A stretch of DNA of 64,000 nt, from assembly GCF_014295035.1 (NCBI RefSeq), contig NZ_CP060404.1:8162501-8226500 (forward strand), written 5' to 3'. Position numbers and translations under genes: made by a program. Under the pieces are notes generated by a model, which saw only the letters and a program-made list of their open reading frames with translations, made no database searches and was not told where the DNA came from. The DNA is from Streptomyces buecherae. Lineage in GTDB: Bacteria; Actinomycetota; Actinomycetes; Streptomycetales; Streptomycetaceae. Positions 32,896-41,132 of this stretch are shown in pieces (within the stretch, counting starts at the first letter, position 1; every line of letters begins with the position of its first letter).

Positions 32896-33699
32896 ATGCG
32901 CATCGGAGAACTCGCCGGCGTAGCCGGCATCACCCCACGCGCCGTGCGGCACTACCACCGCATCGGCCTGCTGCCCGAGCCCCCTCGACACCCCAACGGA
33001 TACCGGTCGTACTCGCTGCGCGACGCCGTCGAACTCGCGCGCATCCGCCGCCTGGTCGAACTCGGGCTGAGCCTGGACGAGGTGCGCGACGTCATCGCCG
33101 ACGACGCCGGCCGCGAGCTGGCCGAGGTGTTGGCCGAACTCGACGCCGACCTGGCCCGCCAGGAGGAGGCCATCCGGCAGCGCCGCGCGCGCCTGGCGCA
33201 ACTGCTGCGACAGGTCGAGGAGGGCGGCAGACTGCCCGCCGAGGCGCCGGTCTCACCGGCTCTGACCACCCTGTTCGACGAGATGGCCCGCGTCTCGGCC
33301 CAGATGCCGGGCCCGGAGCCCGCCATGGCGGCCAAGGAGCGCGAGTTACTGGCCCTGCTGGAGACCGCCGCCCCGGACGGCGCCGACCGCGGCTGGCTGG
33401 ACGGCCTGATGGGGGCGCTGGGGTCCGATCCGGAGGCCGTCGCGCGGGCGTACGAGGTCTACGCGCGGTTCGACGAGTTGGCCCAGGCGCCCGAGGACGA
33501 CCCCCGGGTGGAGGCGACGGCCCGTGCCGTCGTGGACTTCCTGCCGCCGGAGATCATCACGCACATGGCCGACGCGGGGGAGTGGGAGCCGGAGACCGCC
33601 GGCGACGGCTTCGCCGCGGCACTCTTCGCGGACCTGGCGCCGGCGCAGGCGGCGGCCGTGCGCGGTGCCATCCGGCTGCTCCAGGAGCGGGTCCGATGA
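32896..33699 (+). CDS. MerR-family transcriptional regulator
   Basis: A 267-aa regulator with the MerR winged helix at the N terminus (MRIGELAGVAGITPRAVRHY, HRIGLLPEPPRHPNGYRSYS), a long dimerisation coiled coil (about residues 70-115) and a helical C-terminal domain of about 130 residues without the Cys pattern of metal sensors, so it probably senses an organic molecule. It begins directly at a MerR-type promoter and likely autoregulates. The stop overlaps the next gene by four bases. Confidence 0.9.
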   Translation: MRIGELAGVAGITPRAVRHYHRIGLLPEPPRHPNGYRSYSLRDAVELARIRRLVELGLSLDEVRDVIADDAGRELAEVLAELDADLARQEEAIRQRRARLAQLLRQVEEGGRLPAEAPVSPALTTLFDEMARVSAQMPGPEPAMAAKERELLALLETAAPDGADRGWLDGLMGALGSDPEAVARAYEVYARFDELAQAPEDDPRVEATARAVVDFLPPEIITHMADAGEWEPETAGDGFAAALFADLAPAQAAAVRGAIRLLQERVR

Positions 33700-34553
33700 C
33701 CGGCCCGCCGGTGTTGCGCACGCTCGCGCGGTGGTCGGCGTCGGCGACGGCGCTCGGCGAACTGGCGCTGGTGCTGTGCCTGGCCTCCGGCACCCGCGTC
33801 CCGCCCGTGGTGCGGGCCGGTGTGGGGTTGGTGACGCTCGCCGCCGTGGTGGCCATGGCGACGCTCCTCGTGGTGGACTGCCGCCGCCACCGGCGCACCG
33901 GGTTGGGCTGGCGCCCCGCCGCCGTGGCCGCCGTCGCGGACGCGGTGCCGACGCTCGTGCGCCGGCTCGTCGCCCACGAGGCACGGCTGTTCACCAGCTC
34001 GCTGCGCTGGGTCACGCGCCGGGGGCCGCACGGCGTGCGCGCGGGTGACACGGCGCTCCCGTACGCGTCGGGGCAGGCGGCCGTCATGTACGGCCTCCTG
34101 TCCGTGAGCGTCGTGGAGACGGTGGCGCTCGCGTACCTCATCCCCTGGCCCCTGCTGCACACGATCACCCTGGTGGTGGACGTGTGGGGCGTGTACCTCG
34201 TCATCGCCCTGCACGCCTCCTGCGTCGTACGCCCGCACGTCATCGGCGCCGACGGCTCGCTGCGGCTGCGCTACGGGGTGCTGCTCGACATCCGCGTCCC
34301 CGCGGGGCACATCGCGGCCGTCCGCGTCGATCGCCGCTTCCCCGAGAGCGGACTGGCGGCCGTCGACGCGCACGGCGCCGCCGACCTCGCCGTGGCCAGC
34401 CAGGTGACCGTCACCGTGGAACTGCGGGAGCCGGTGGTCTTCGTACGGCCGCTGGGCGGGTCGGCGCGGGCCCGCGTCTTCCGCTTCCACGCCGACGACC
34501 CGGCGGCGGCCGTCGCCGCGCTCCGCGCCCGCGCGGCCCTCGACGCCGCCTGA
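33696..34553 (+). CDS. Membrane protein of unknown function, coupled to merR
   Basis: A 285-aa protein with about four hydrophobic helices (around residues 15-35, 40-60, 120-145 and 150-175), followed by a soluble C-terminal domain of about 100 residues resembling a PH-like beta fold (VGADGSLRLRYG-type strands). I do not recognise a named family. The ATG overlaps the merR stop (ATGA), so the two are co-expressed and the MerR effector may relate to this protein. Confidence 0.75.
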   Translation: MTGPPVLRTLARWSASATALGELALVLCLASGTRVPPVVRAGVGLVTLAAVVAMATLLVVDCRRHRRTGLGWRPAAVAAVADAVPTLVRRLVAHEARLFTSSLRWVTRRGPHGVRAGDTALPYASGQAAVMYGLLSVSVVETVALAYLIPWPLLHTITLVVDVWGVYLVIALHASCVVRPHVIGADGSLRLRYGVLLDIRVPAGHIAAVRVDRRFPESGLAAVDAHGAADLAVASQVTVTVELREPVVFVRPLGGSARARVFRFHADDPAAAVAALRARAALDAA

Positions 34554-34603
34554 CGCCACCACCGCCCACCATCCCCCGCCCCGGGGACCCGTCCGCCGCG
34601 GGG

Positions 34604-36082
34604 TCAGGGCCCCTCGGGCGGCGGGGCGAACCCCGCGCGGCGGGCCGTGGAGGAGAGAGTTTCCAGCGTCACCGGCGGCAGGTAGGCGCCGGCGGGGGTG
34701 CGGTGCCACCACTGCCCCGTCTCGCGCAGCTCGCGCCAGGTGGTGAAGCGGTACGCGTAGCGCCTGGCCCGCACCTGGGCGGGCGGCGCGTCCGGGAACG
34801 GGTTGGTGCGCAGCAACCGCAGCGTCGCGCGGTCCCCCTCCAACAGCTTGCCGACCAACGCCGCGAACCACGGCCGGGCGAACGCGGGGGACATCGCGGC
34901 GAACCACATCATCCAGTCCAACCGCCGGTGGTACGGGGCGCACGGGCGCGGCACGCGTCGTGGATCACCCGGCTTGCCCTTGAACTCGTAGGCGCGCCAC
35001 CGCGGTTCGGGAGTGCCGGGCGGGTCGTCGGTGCCCTCGATGACGACCTCGTGCCGGTGGCGGTTGACGCTGCCGAACGCGCCGTAGGCGCCGGCGATGT
35101 GGAACGGGTTGAACGAGGCGTTCATCCGCTGCCGCCTGGCGACCAGGTTACGGGCGGGCCAGTAGCTGAGCACCACCACCAACGCGGTCGCGGCCAGCAC
35201 CAGCACGGTGAACCACAGCGGGGGATCGCCGCGCTCGGCCGGGTCGGACAGGGCCAGGAGGTCGCCGATCAGGTGGCCGTCGACGGCGGTCAGCGCGAGG
35301 GCGATGGTGATCCAGTTCAGCCAGGCGAAGTTGCCCGAGAGGACCAGCCAGAGCTGGGTGACGATGACGGCCAACGCGGCCCAGGTGGCCACGGGTTGCG
35401 GGGTGAACAGGGCGAACGGGACGACGAGCTGGGCGACGTGGTTGGCCGCCGTCTCCACCCGGTGCAGCGGCTTCGGCAACCGGTGGAAGAACCAGCTCAG
35501 CGGGCCCGGCATGGGCTGGGTCTCGTGGTGGTAGTCCAGGCAGGTCAGCTCGCGCCAGCAGCGGTCGCCACGCATCTTGATCAGGCCCGCGCCGAACTCG
35601 ACCCGGAACAGCAGCCAGCGCACCAGCCACAGCACGAGCACCGGGGGACCGACGCGCGCGTTCCCCAGGAAGATGGCCAGGAAGCCGGCCTCGAGGAGCA
35701 GCGACTCCCAGCCGAACCCGTACCACGTCTGGCCGACGTTGACGATCGAGAGGTACAGCGCCCACAGCGCGGCCCACATCAGCACCCCGGCCCACAGCGG
35801 CACCGCGTCGGCGCAGCCCACCAGGACGGCCGCCGACAGCGCGACCCCGAACCAGGCGACGGCGGCGAAGCGGCGGTCGGAGTACGAGAGGTGGAAGAGG
35901 CTGGGCGCGGCGCGGAACGGCACCCGGGCCACGAACCGGGGGATGGGCGTGAGCCCGCGCTCGCCGAGCAGCGCCCGGAACTGGAGGGCCGCGGTCAGGA
36001 ACGCCGTCAGATAGAGGGCGGCCAGGGCCCGTTGGAAGGCCAGCCGGCTCCACCAGTAGTCGTCCGCCGTGAACCACTCCAT
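34604..36082 (-). CDS. Lipase-maturation-factor-like membrane protein
   Basis: A 492-aa polytopic membrane protein of the LMF1 family. It contains WFTADDYWWSRLAFQRALA at the N terminus, GWESLLLEAGFLAIFLG, LLFRVEFGAGLIKMRGD and CWRELTCLDYHHETQPMPGP, all typical of the family, and a C-terminal DWMMWFAAM and NPFPDAPPAQVRARRYAYRF. In animals LMF1 helps lipases fold in the ER; the bacterial role is unknown. ATG 36082 has GAGGAG 6 nt upstream; ATG 36121 is an alternative. Confidence 0.85.
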   Translation of the reverse strand: MEWFTADDYWWSRLAFQRALAALYLTAFLTAALQFRALLGERGLTPIPRFVARVPFRAAPSLFHLSYSDRRFAAVAWFGVALSAAVLVGCADAVPLWAGVLMWAALWALYLSIVNVGQTWYGFGWESLLLEAGFLAIFLGNARVGPPVLVLWLVRWLLFRVEFGAGLIKMRGDRCWRELTCLDYHHETQPMPGPLSWFFHRLPKPLHRVETAANHVAQLVVPFALFTPQPVATWAALAVIVTQLWLVLSGNFAWLNWITIALALTAVDGHLIGDLLALSDPAERGDPPLWFTVLVLAATALVVVLSYWPARNLVARRQRMNASFNPFHIAGAYGAFGSVNRHRHEVVIEGTDDPPGTPEPRWRAYEFKGKPGDPRRVPRPCAPYHRRLDWMMWFAAMSPAFARPWFAALVGKLLEGDRATLRLLRTNPFPDAPPAQVRARRYAYRFTTWRELRETGQWWHRTPAGAYLPPVTLETLSSTARRAGFAPPPEGP

Positions 36083-36160
36083 GCCTCGCTCCTCGCCCTG
36101 CTCGCCGCGGAAGTGGGCCATGCGTACCACCCGAGGGGCGGGCGGCGCCGCTTCCCGTGG

Positions 36161-36198
36161 GCGCCGCGTGTCGCCCGGGCCCGGGCGACACGCGGCGC
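36161..36198. terminator. Perfect 38-bp palindrome, terminator
   Basis: GCGCCGCGTGTCGCCCGGG is followed at once by its exact reverse complement. It lies 10 bp beyond the TAP hydrolase stop and before the LMF-like gene on the same strand, so it should end the hydrolase transcript. Confidence 0.75.
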
Positions 36199-36207
36199 GG
36201 CGGACGA

Positions 36208-37833
36208 CTACCGCGCCTCGTGCTCCGGCAAACCGGCCCCCCGGCAGGTGACGTCGGCGGCGGGGAGATCGCCGGTGAGCAGGTACGCCGTCGTCGCGCG
36301 GTCCACGCACGGGTTGCCCCGGCTGGCGAAGACGCCGTGCGCATAGTCGTCCCGCAGGGTGACCAGCCGCGCGCCCGGCAGCCGGGCCGCCAACTGCCGG
36401 GCCCCCGCCAGCGGGGTGACCGGGTCGTGCTCGCTGGCGACCAGCAGCGCCGAAGCCGCTCGCGGACCGCCGAGCGGGGTGTGGTGGCGCGGCCGGTGGT
36501 GCCAGTACGCGCAGGCGCTGGCCTCCAGGCCGGTCACGAGCGGGTACGGGTCGAGCCGGCGCAGCCCGCGCAGGTCGGCGACCACCCGCCGCGGGCTGGG
36601 GCCCGGGCCGTCCGCGCACTTGACGACGCGGTTGGCCGCCTCGTAGTTGCGCGATGCCGCGTCGCCGAACGGCGCCGGCGGCCGCAGCTTGGCAACGTTG
36701 CCAGTGCGCAGGTAGTCGCGCAGCCCGTCGCCGAGCGGGGCCCAGCGCTCGGTGCGGCCGAGCGCCCGGTAGACGGTGCGGTCGAACTCGGCCGGGCCGA
36801 AGCCGTCCACCGGCCGGGCCGCGAGCCGCTCACGCGCCCGCGCGTACGCCGCCCGCACCTGGCCGGCGCTCTCGCCGAGCCCGTACCGGCGCGGGTCGCC
36901 GGCCAGCCAGCCGAAGAGCACCTCGCGCTGGCGCAGCAGCGCCGCGGCCTGTCGGACGTCGAAGTCGTGCCAACTCCACGGCCCGACAACGCTGTCCAGC
37001 ACCATCCGGCCGGCGCGGTCCGGGAAGAGCGTCGCGTACGCCGCGCCCAGGTAACTGCCGTAGGAGACGCCGAGGAAGTGGGTGCGGGGCTCGCCGAGCG
37101 CGGCGCGGATGGCGTCCATGTCGCGCGCCGTCGCCTCGGTGGACAGCGCGCCGAGCGCCGCCGGGCCCGCGCCGTGGGCGCAGTCATCGGCCAGGTCGCG
37201 CAGCGCTGTGAGGTGGCGCCGCTCGCCGGCGGCGTCGGTCGGCAGCGGGTCGGCGCCCGGGCTGGCGAACAGGCCACCCATCGGGCCGCAGTCGGCGGGG
37301 GCGCTGTGGCCCACGCCGCGCGGGTCGAAGCCGACGACGTCGTACGCGCGGCGCACCTGCTCGGGGAGCTTGGCGCGCTTGGTCACGGCGTAGGGCAGTC
37401 CGGAGCCGCCCGGGCCGCCGGGGTTGACCAACAGGGCGCCGCGCCGCTCGGCGGCGGTGCCCGAGGCGCGGACCCTGGAGACGGCGATGTCGAGCGCGGG
37501 CCCGGTGGGGCGCTGCCAGTCCAGCGGTACCCGGACCGTGCCGCACTCGACCCGCTCGCCGGGCGGCGGGCTCGGCAGCGAGGCCGGGCACGGACCGAAG
37601 TCGATGGTGGGGCGTGGAGCGGCGCCGGAGCGGGACGCGGCATGCGCGGCTGACGGCGATATGGGCGACATGGGCGAGAGGGGAGACAGCGGCGATATGG
37701 GCGGTATGAGCGCGGCGATGCTGGCGGCGAGCGCGGCCGTGGTGGCGGCGCGTCGGGCGCGTGGCGGGGTGGTTCGGGTGCCCGTCGCGGCGGCCGGCGC
37801 CGCGGGTGTCGAGGTCGGGATGGCGGAGGGCAT
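36208..37833 (-). CDS. Secreted TAP-family alpha/beta hydrolase (tripeptidyl-aminopeptidase type)
   Basis: A 541-aa exported hydrolase related to Streptomyces Tap/SlpD/SlpE peptidases. The N terminus has a basic stretch, a hydrophobic segment and a Ser-Pro-Leu repeat (SPLSPLSPMSPISPS) before an AHA-like processing site. Motifs are LLVNPGGPGGSG (oxyanion region), FLGVSYGSYLG with the nucleophile Ser, ASEHDPVTP with the Asp and DYAHGVFA with the His, plus the C-terminal TAP domain. ATG 37833 is used. It is divergent from the Zur-box operon, sharing a 154-bp upstream region, which raises the possibility of shared metal control. Confidence 0.88.
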   Translation of the reverse strand: MPSAIPTSTPAAPAAATGTRTTPPRARRAATTAALAASIAALIPPISPLSPLSPMSPISPSAAHAASRSGAAPRPTIDFGPCPASLPSPPPGERVECGTVRVPLDWQRPTGPALDIAVSRVRASGTAAERRGALLVNPGGPGGSGLPYAVTKRAKLPEQVRRAYDVVGFDPRGVGHSAPADCGPMGGLFASPGADPLPTDAAGERRHLTALRDLADDCAHGAGPAALGALSTEATARDMDAIRAALGEPRTHFLGVSYGSYLGAAYATLFPDRAGRMVLDSVVGPWSWHDFDVRQAAALLRQREVLFGWLAGDPRRYGLGESAGQVRAAYARARERLAARPVDGFGPAEFDRTVYRALGRTERWAPLGDGLRDYLRTGNVAKLRPPAPFGDAASRNYEAANRVVKCADGPGPSPRRVVADLRGLRRLDPYPLVTGLEASACAYWHHRPRHHTPLGGPRAASALLVASEHDPVTPLAGARQLAARLPGARLVTLRDDYAHGVFASRGNPCVDRATTAYLLTGDLPAADVTCRGAGLPEHEAR

Positions 37834-37871
37834 GGCGAAGCTCGCAATCGGAAGATCAGTGGTCCAGCTAG

Positions 37872-37900
37872 GTGACAATGAAAATGATTATCGATAGCGT
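37872..37900 (+). promoter_or_regulatory. Promoter of the putative metallophore operon
   Basis: GTGACA (-35) and TAGCGT (-10) are separated by exactly 17 nt, about 90 nt upstream of the ATP-grasp gene. The Zur-like box fills the spacer. Confidence 0.6.
37879..37893. promoter_or_regulatory. Zur-box candidate
   Basis: TGAAAATGATTATCG is a 7-1-7 element that closely resembles the Streptomyces Zur site (TGAAAATGATTTTCA type), differing at two positions. It lies in AT-rich DNA between the -10 and -35 hexamers, the ideal position for repression. A Fur-family iron regulator is the main alternative. Confidence 0.7.
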
Positions 37901-37987
37901 GTGCTCTTGGTCAACCACGGCCCCGGCCGCCAAGGGGCTTCCCTTCGCGCGTCCGGACGCCCAAGTGCCCTGCCGAAAAGGAGAGTT

Positions 37988-39244
37988 GTGGGTCACCTTC
38001 TGATGATCGAAAGCTGGGTCGGGTCCATGAGCCGGCTGCTGCCGCGCGCCGTGCGGGAGAGCGGGCACGAGTTCACGTTCCTCACCCGTGACCTGCACCA
38101 CTACCTGCGCAACGCCCCCGAGGGCGCCAGCCACCCGCTGCTCGGCGCGCGCAACGTCCTCACCTGGGACACCAACGACACCCAGGCGCTGCTCCCGCAG
38201 GTGGAGCGGCTGCACGCGGCGCTCGGCTTCGACGGCGTCATCACCTCGTGCGACTACTACCTCCCCGCGGTCGCCGAGGTCGCGGCCCGGCTCGGACTGC
38301 CCGGCGCGCCGCCCGGTGCCGTGGCGGACGCCTGCCGCAAGGACGCCACGCGGCGCGTGCTGCACGCCGCCGGCGTGCCGGGGCCACGGTTCGCCGTCTG
38401 TACCGACTGGGCCCAGGCCGCCGAGGCAGCCCGCGAGATCGGCTACCCGCTGGTCATCAAGCCCGTGGACCTGTGCGCCGGCATGTTCGTACGGCGCGTC
38501 GACGACGAGGGCGACCTCTCCCGCGCCTATCGGTCCCTCGCCGACTTCCCCGTCAACGCGCGCGGCCAGCGGCGCGCCCCGCAGGTGCTCCTCGAAGAAC
38601 TCCTCGAAGGCCCCGAAGTCAGCGTGGAGACCGTCTCGTTCGACGGCAAGAGCCACGTCGTGGGCGTCACCGACAAGAGCGTCGGCGGGGCACCGGCGTT
38701 CATCGAGACGGGCCACATGTTCCCCGCCGCCCTCGACGCCGAGGCCACCACCGCCGCCGCGAGCACCGCCCAGGACGCGCTCGCCGCGCTCGGCCTCGAC
38801 CACGTCGTGGCGCACACCGAGATCAAGCTCACCGCCCACGGCCCCCGGGTCGTGGAGGTCAACCCCCGGCCCGCGGGCAACCGCATCACCGAACTCGTAC
38901 GCCACGTCACCGGCATCGACCTCGCCGCGGCCTTCGTGGACGTCGCCCTGGGCAACACGCCCGACCTCGCCGCACGCGACACCGGCCTGGAGAGCGCCGC
39001 CATCGGCTTCCTCGTACCGGAGACCGCGGGCGTCCTGGAGGCCATCGAGGGCGCCGACGGCCTCGCCGAGCGCCCGGGCGTCCTGGAGGCCCAACTCGCC
39101 GGGCCGGGCGCCACGGTGAAGGCGGCCGGCAGCAACAACGAGTACCTCGGCCACGTCATGGCCGCCGACCCCACCGGCGGCGGCGCCCGCGCCCGGGTCG
39201 AGGAACTGCTCGGGGCGCTGCGCCCGCGGGTGGCGACCCGATGA
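37988..39244 (+). CDS. ATP-grasp ligase of a putative metallophore pathway
   Basis: A 418-aa ATP-grasp carboxylate-amine ligase, expected to activate a carboxylate as acyl phosphate and join it to an amine. The N-terminal domain (1-120) has a biotin-carboxylase-like fold (FDGVITSCDYYLPAVAEVAA). The grasp has the ATP lysine in YPLVIKPVDLCAG (Lys158), the hinge VLLEELLEGPEVSVE and the Mg2+ ligands in VVEVNPRPAGNR (Glu290, Asn292). The C-terminal 100 residues resemble those of LAL/BacD-type dipeptide ligases. The GTG at 37988 follows AAAGGAGAG. It is the first gene behind the Zur-like box and overlaps the next gene by ATGA. Confidence 0.88.
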   Translation: MGHLLMIESWVGSMSRLLPRAVRESGHEFTFLTRDLHHYLRNAPEGASHPLLGARNVLTWDTNDTQALLPQVERLHAALGFDGVITSCDYYLPAVAEVAARLGLPGAPPGAVADACRKDATRRVLHAAGVPGPRFAVCTDWAQAAEAAREIGYPLVIKPVDLCAGMFVRRVDDEGDLSRAYRSLADFPVNARGQRRAPQVLLEELLEGPEVSVETVSFDGKSHVVGVTDKSVGGAPAFIETGHMFPAALDAEATTAAASTAQDALAALGLDHVVAHTEIKLTAHGPRVVEVNPRPAGNRITELVRHVTGIDLAAAFVDVALGNTPDLAARDTGLESAAIGFLVPETAGVLEAIEGADGLAERPGVLEAQLAGPGATVKAAGSNNEYLGHVMAADPTGGGARARVEELLGALRPRVATR

Positions 39245-40065
39245 GCACCGCCCTCGGCACCGCCACCGGATACGCCGACCTGCTGCGCCGGGTGCGAGCC
39301 GGCGAACTCGGCCCCGACCCCGCGGGCCAGCGGGTCTCCGTCGCCTTCAGCACCAGCCAGGCCGTACGGCACGAGGGCCGCGGCGGCGGGTACCGCAACG
39401 AGGTGCTCAGCCTGCGCCTGGCCGAGGCCGTCGGCTCCTGCGCGGTGGAGCCGGGCACACTGCCGCCCGCCGCGCTCGACGACTGTATCGGCGCCGACGT
39501 CGCCACCCTGCTCACCCACCCGCTGCCCGCCGTGCGGGTCGCCGCGCTCGACGCGTACCTGCTGCACGCCCTGCCGCACCACACGGCCAGCGGCGCCCGC
39601 CCCTACCCGCTGCCCGCCGGCAGCTCGCTGCACAAGTCGCGGGCCCGCGCCCGCGCCGTCACCGCCCTGCTCGAACCGGCCCGCCCGCGGCGGGTGCTGG
39701 TCATCGGCGTCGTCAACTCGCTGCTCGAGGCGTTGCGGGAGCGCGGCATCGGCTACCTGCCCTGCGACCTCAAGGGCGGCAGCACCGAGTGGGGCGAGCC
39801 CGTCAGCACGGACGCGGCGGCCGAGCTGGAGCGCTGCGACGCCATCCTGGCATCCGGCATGACCCTCGGCAACGGCACCTTCGAGGAGTTGCGCGCACAC
39901 GCCGCGCGTCACGACAAGCCCCTGGTGATGTTCGCCCAGACCGGCAGCGCCATCCTGCCCCGGCTGATCGGCGCGGGCGTCAGCGCCGTGTGCGCCGAGC
40001 CGTACCCGTTCTTCTGGCTCGACGGCGGCCCCGGCGTCATCTACCGCTACGGGGGCCCCCGTTGA
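39241..40065 (+). CDS. DUF364 (putative heavy-metal chelation) Rossmann-like protein
   Basis: A 274-aa protein resembling PF04016/DUF364, in which an enolase-N-like domain is followed by a Rossmann-like domain. Visible are VSVAFSTSQAVRHEGRGGGY near the N terminus and VLVIGVVNSLLEALRERGI, CDAILASGMTLGNGTFEEL and VMFAQTGSAILPRLIGAGV in the C-terminal half. The first structure of the family was proposed to act in metal-chelator biosynthesis; the reaction is unknown. It overlaps both neighbours (ATGA upstream, TTGA downstream), indicating tight co-expression with the ligase and PLP enzyme. Confidence 0.72.
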   Translation: MSTALGTATGYADLLRRVRAGELGPDPAGQRVSVAFSTSQAVRHEGRGGGYRNEVLSLRLAEAVGSCAVEPGTLPPAALDDCIGADVATLLTHPLPAVRVAALDAYLLHALPHHTASGARPYPLPAGSSLHKSRARARAVTALLEPARPRRVLVIGVVNSLLEALRERGIGYLPCDLKGGSTEWGEPVSTDAAAELERCDAILASGMTLGNGTFEELRAHAARHDKPLVMFAQTGSAILPRLIGAGVSAVCAEPYPFFWLDGGPGVIYRYGGPR

Positions 40066-41132
40066 CGACCACCGCGCTCGCGCCCACCGCGAGCCACGAA
40101 CTCCTCGCCCTGCTCGGCCGCACCCCGCTCGCCCGCGTCACCGCCCCGCTGCCCCACCCGCACCCCGGCTTCTGGGCCAAGCTCGAAGGGCTCGGCGCCG
40201 GCGGCATGAAGGCGCGGGCCGCCGTCGCCATGCTGCTCGGCGCCCGCGAACGCGGCGAGCTCGTGCCCGGCGCGCCCGTGGTGGAGTCCACGTCGGGCAC
40301 CCTCGGCATCGGCCTGGCCTTCGCCGGGCAGGCGCTCGGCCACCCCGTCGTCCTCGTCTGCGACGACGAACTCGAACCGGCCATGCGCCAGTTGCTCCGC
40401 GCCCACGGCGCCCGCCTGGAGATCGTCGACCACCCGGCGCCGCACGGCGGCTGGCAAGCCGCCCGCATCCGCCGGCTGCGCGAACTGCTGGCCGCGCTGC
40501 CCGGCGCGTACTGGCCCGACCAGTACAACAACCCCGACAACGTCGCCGGCTACGCCTCGCTGGCCGCCGAACTCGCCGTCCAACTCGACCACCTGGACAT
40601 CCTGGTGTGCAGCGTGGGCACCGGCGGCCACAGCGCCGGCATCATCGGGCCGCTGCGCCGCCACTGGCCGGCGCTGCGGCTGATCGGCGTGGACGCCACC
40701 GGCTCCACCATCTTCGGGCAGCCCGCCAGGGCGCGCCTGATGCGCGGCCTGGGCAGCAGCATCCACCCGCGCAACGTGGCCTACCACGCCTTCGACGAGG
40801 TGCACTGGGTGGGCCCGGCCGAGTCCGTCCACGCCTGCCGCCGGCTCGCCAGGACCAGCTTCGTCAGCGGCGGCTGGAGCACCGGGGCCGTCGCGCTGGT
40901 CGCGGCCTGGGCCGCCCGCGTGCACCCGGGGGCGGTCGTCGCCACCGTCTTCCCCGACGGCCCACACCGCTACCTCGGCAGCGTCTTCGATGACGCCTTC
41001 ACCGCGGCCCACGGCATCGACCCGGACCGCGCCGCCACCCGGCCCGTGGAGATACCGCACCCGCGCGCCGCGGAGGCCGCCGGCTGGGCGCGCTGCACCA
41101 CGGTCATCGACCCCCTGGAGGGCACCCCATGA
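40062..41132 (+). CDS. Cysteine-synthase-like PLP enzyme (fold type II)
   Basis: A 356-aa PLP-dependent beta-replacement/elimination enzyme. The Schiff-base lysine is in LEGLGAGGMKARAA (Lys50). The substrate loop reads ESTSGTLGIGLA at 75-86, where housekeeping CysK has TSGNTG. The phosphate cup is VGTGGHSAGI near 195, and GGWSTGAVAL follows. It is therefore related to SbnA/CdsH-like secondary-metabolism enzymes that build amino acids such as 2,3-diaminopropionate, rather than to ordinary cysteine synthase. The TTG start at 40062 overlaps the preceding stop. It presumably supplies a nonproteinogenic amino acid or C-N bond for the product. Confidence 0.85.
   Translation: MTTTALAPTASHELLALLGRTPLARVTAPLPHPHPGFWAKLEGLGAGGMKARAAVAMLLGARERGELVPGAPVVESTSGTLGIGLAFAGQALGHPVVLVCDDELEPAMRQLLRAHGARLEIVDHPAPHGGWQAARIRRLRELLAALPGAYWPDQYNNPDNVAGYASLAAELAVQLDHLDILVCSVGTGGHSAGIIGPLRRHWPALRLIGVDATGSTIFGQPARARLMRGLGSSIHPRNVAYHAFDEVHWVGPAESVHACRRLARTSFVSGGWSTGAVALVAAWAARVHPGAVVATVFPDGPHRYLGSVFDDAFTAAHGIDPDRAATRPVEIPHPRAAEAAGWARCTTVIDPLEGTP

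Noticed and set aside
40062..41132. Housekeeping cysteine synthase (cysK/cysM)
   Set aside because: The substrate loop differs and the gene is embedded by overlaps in a specialised cluster without sulfur-assimilation genes.
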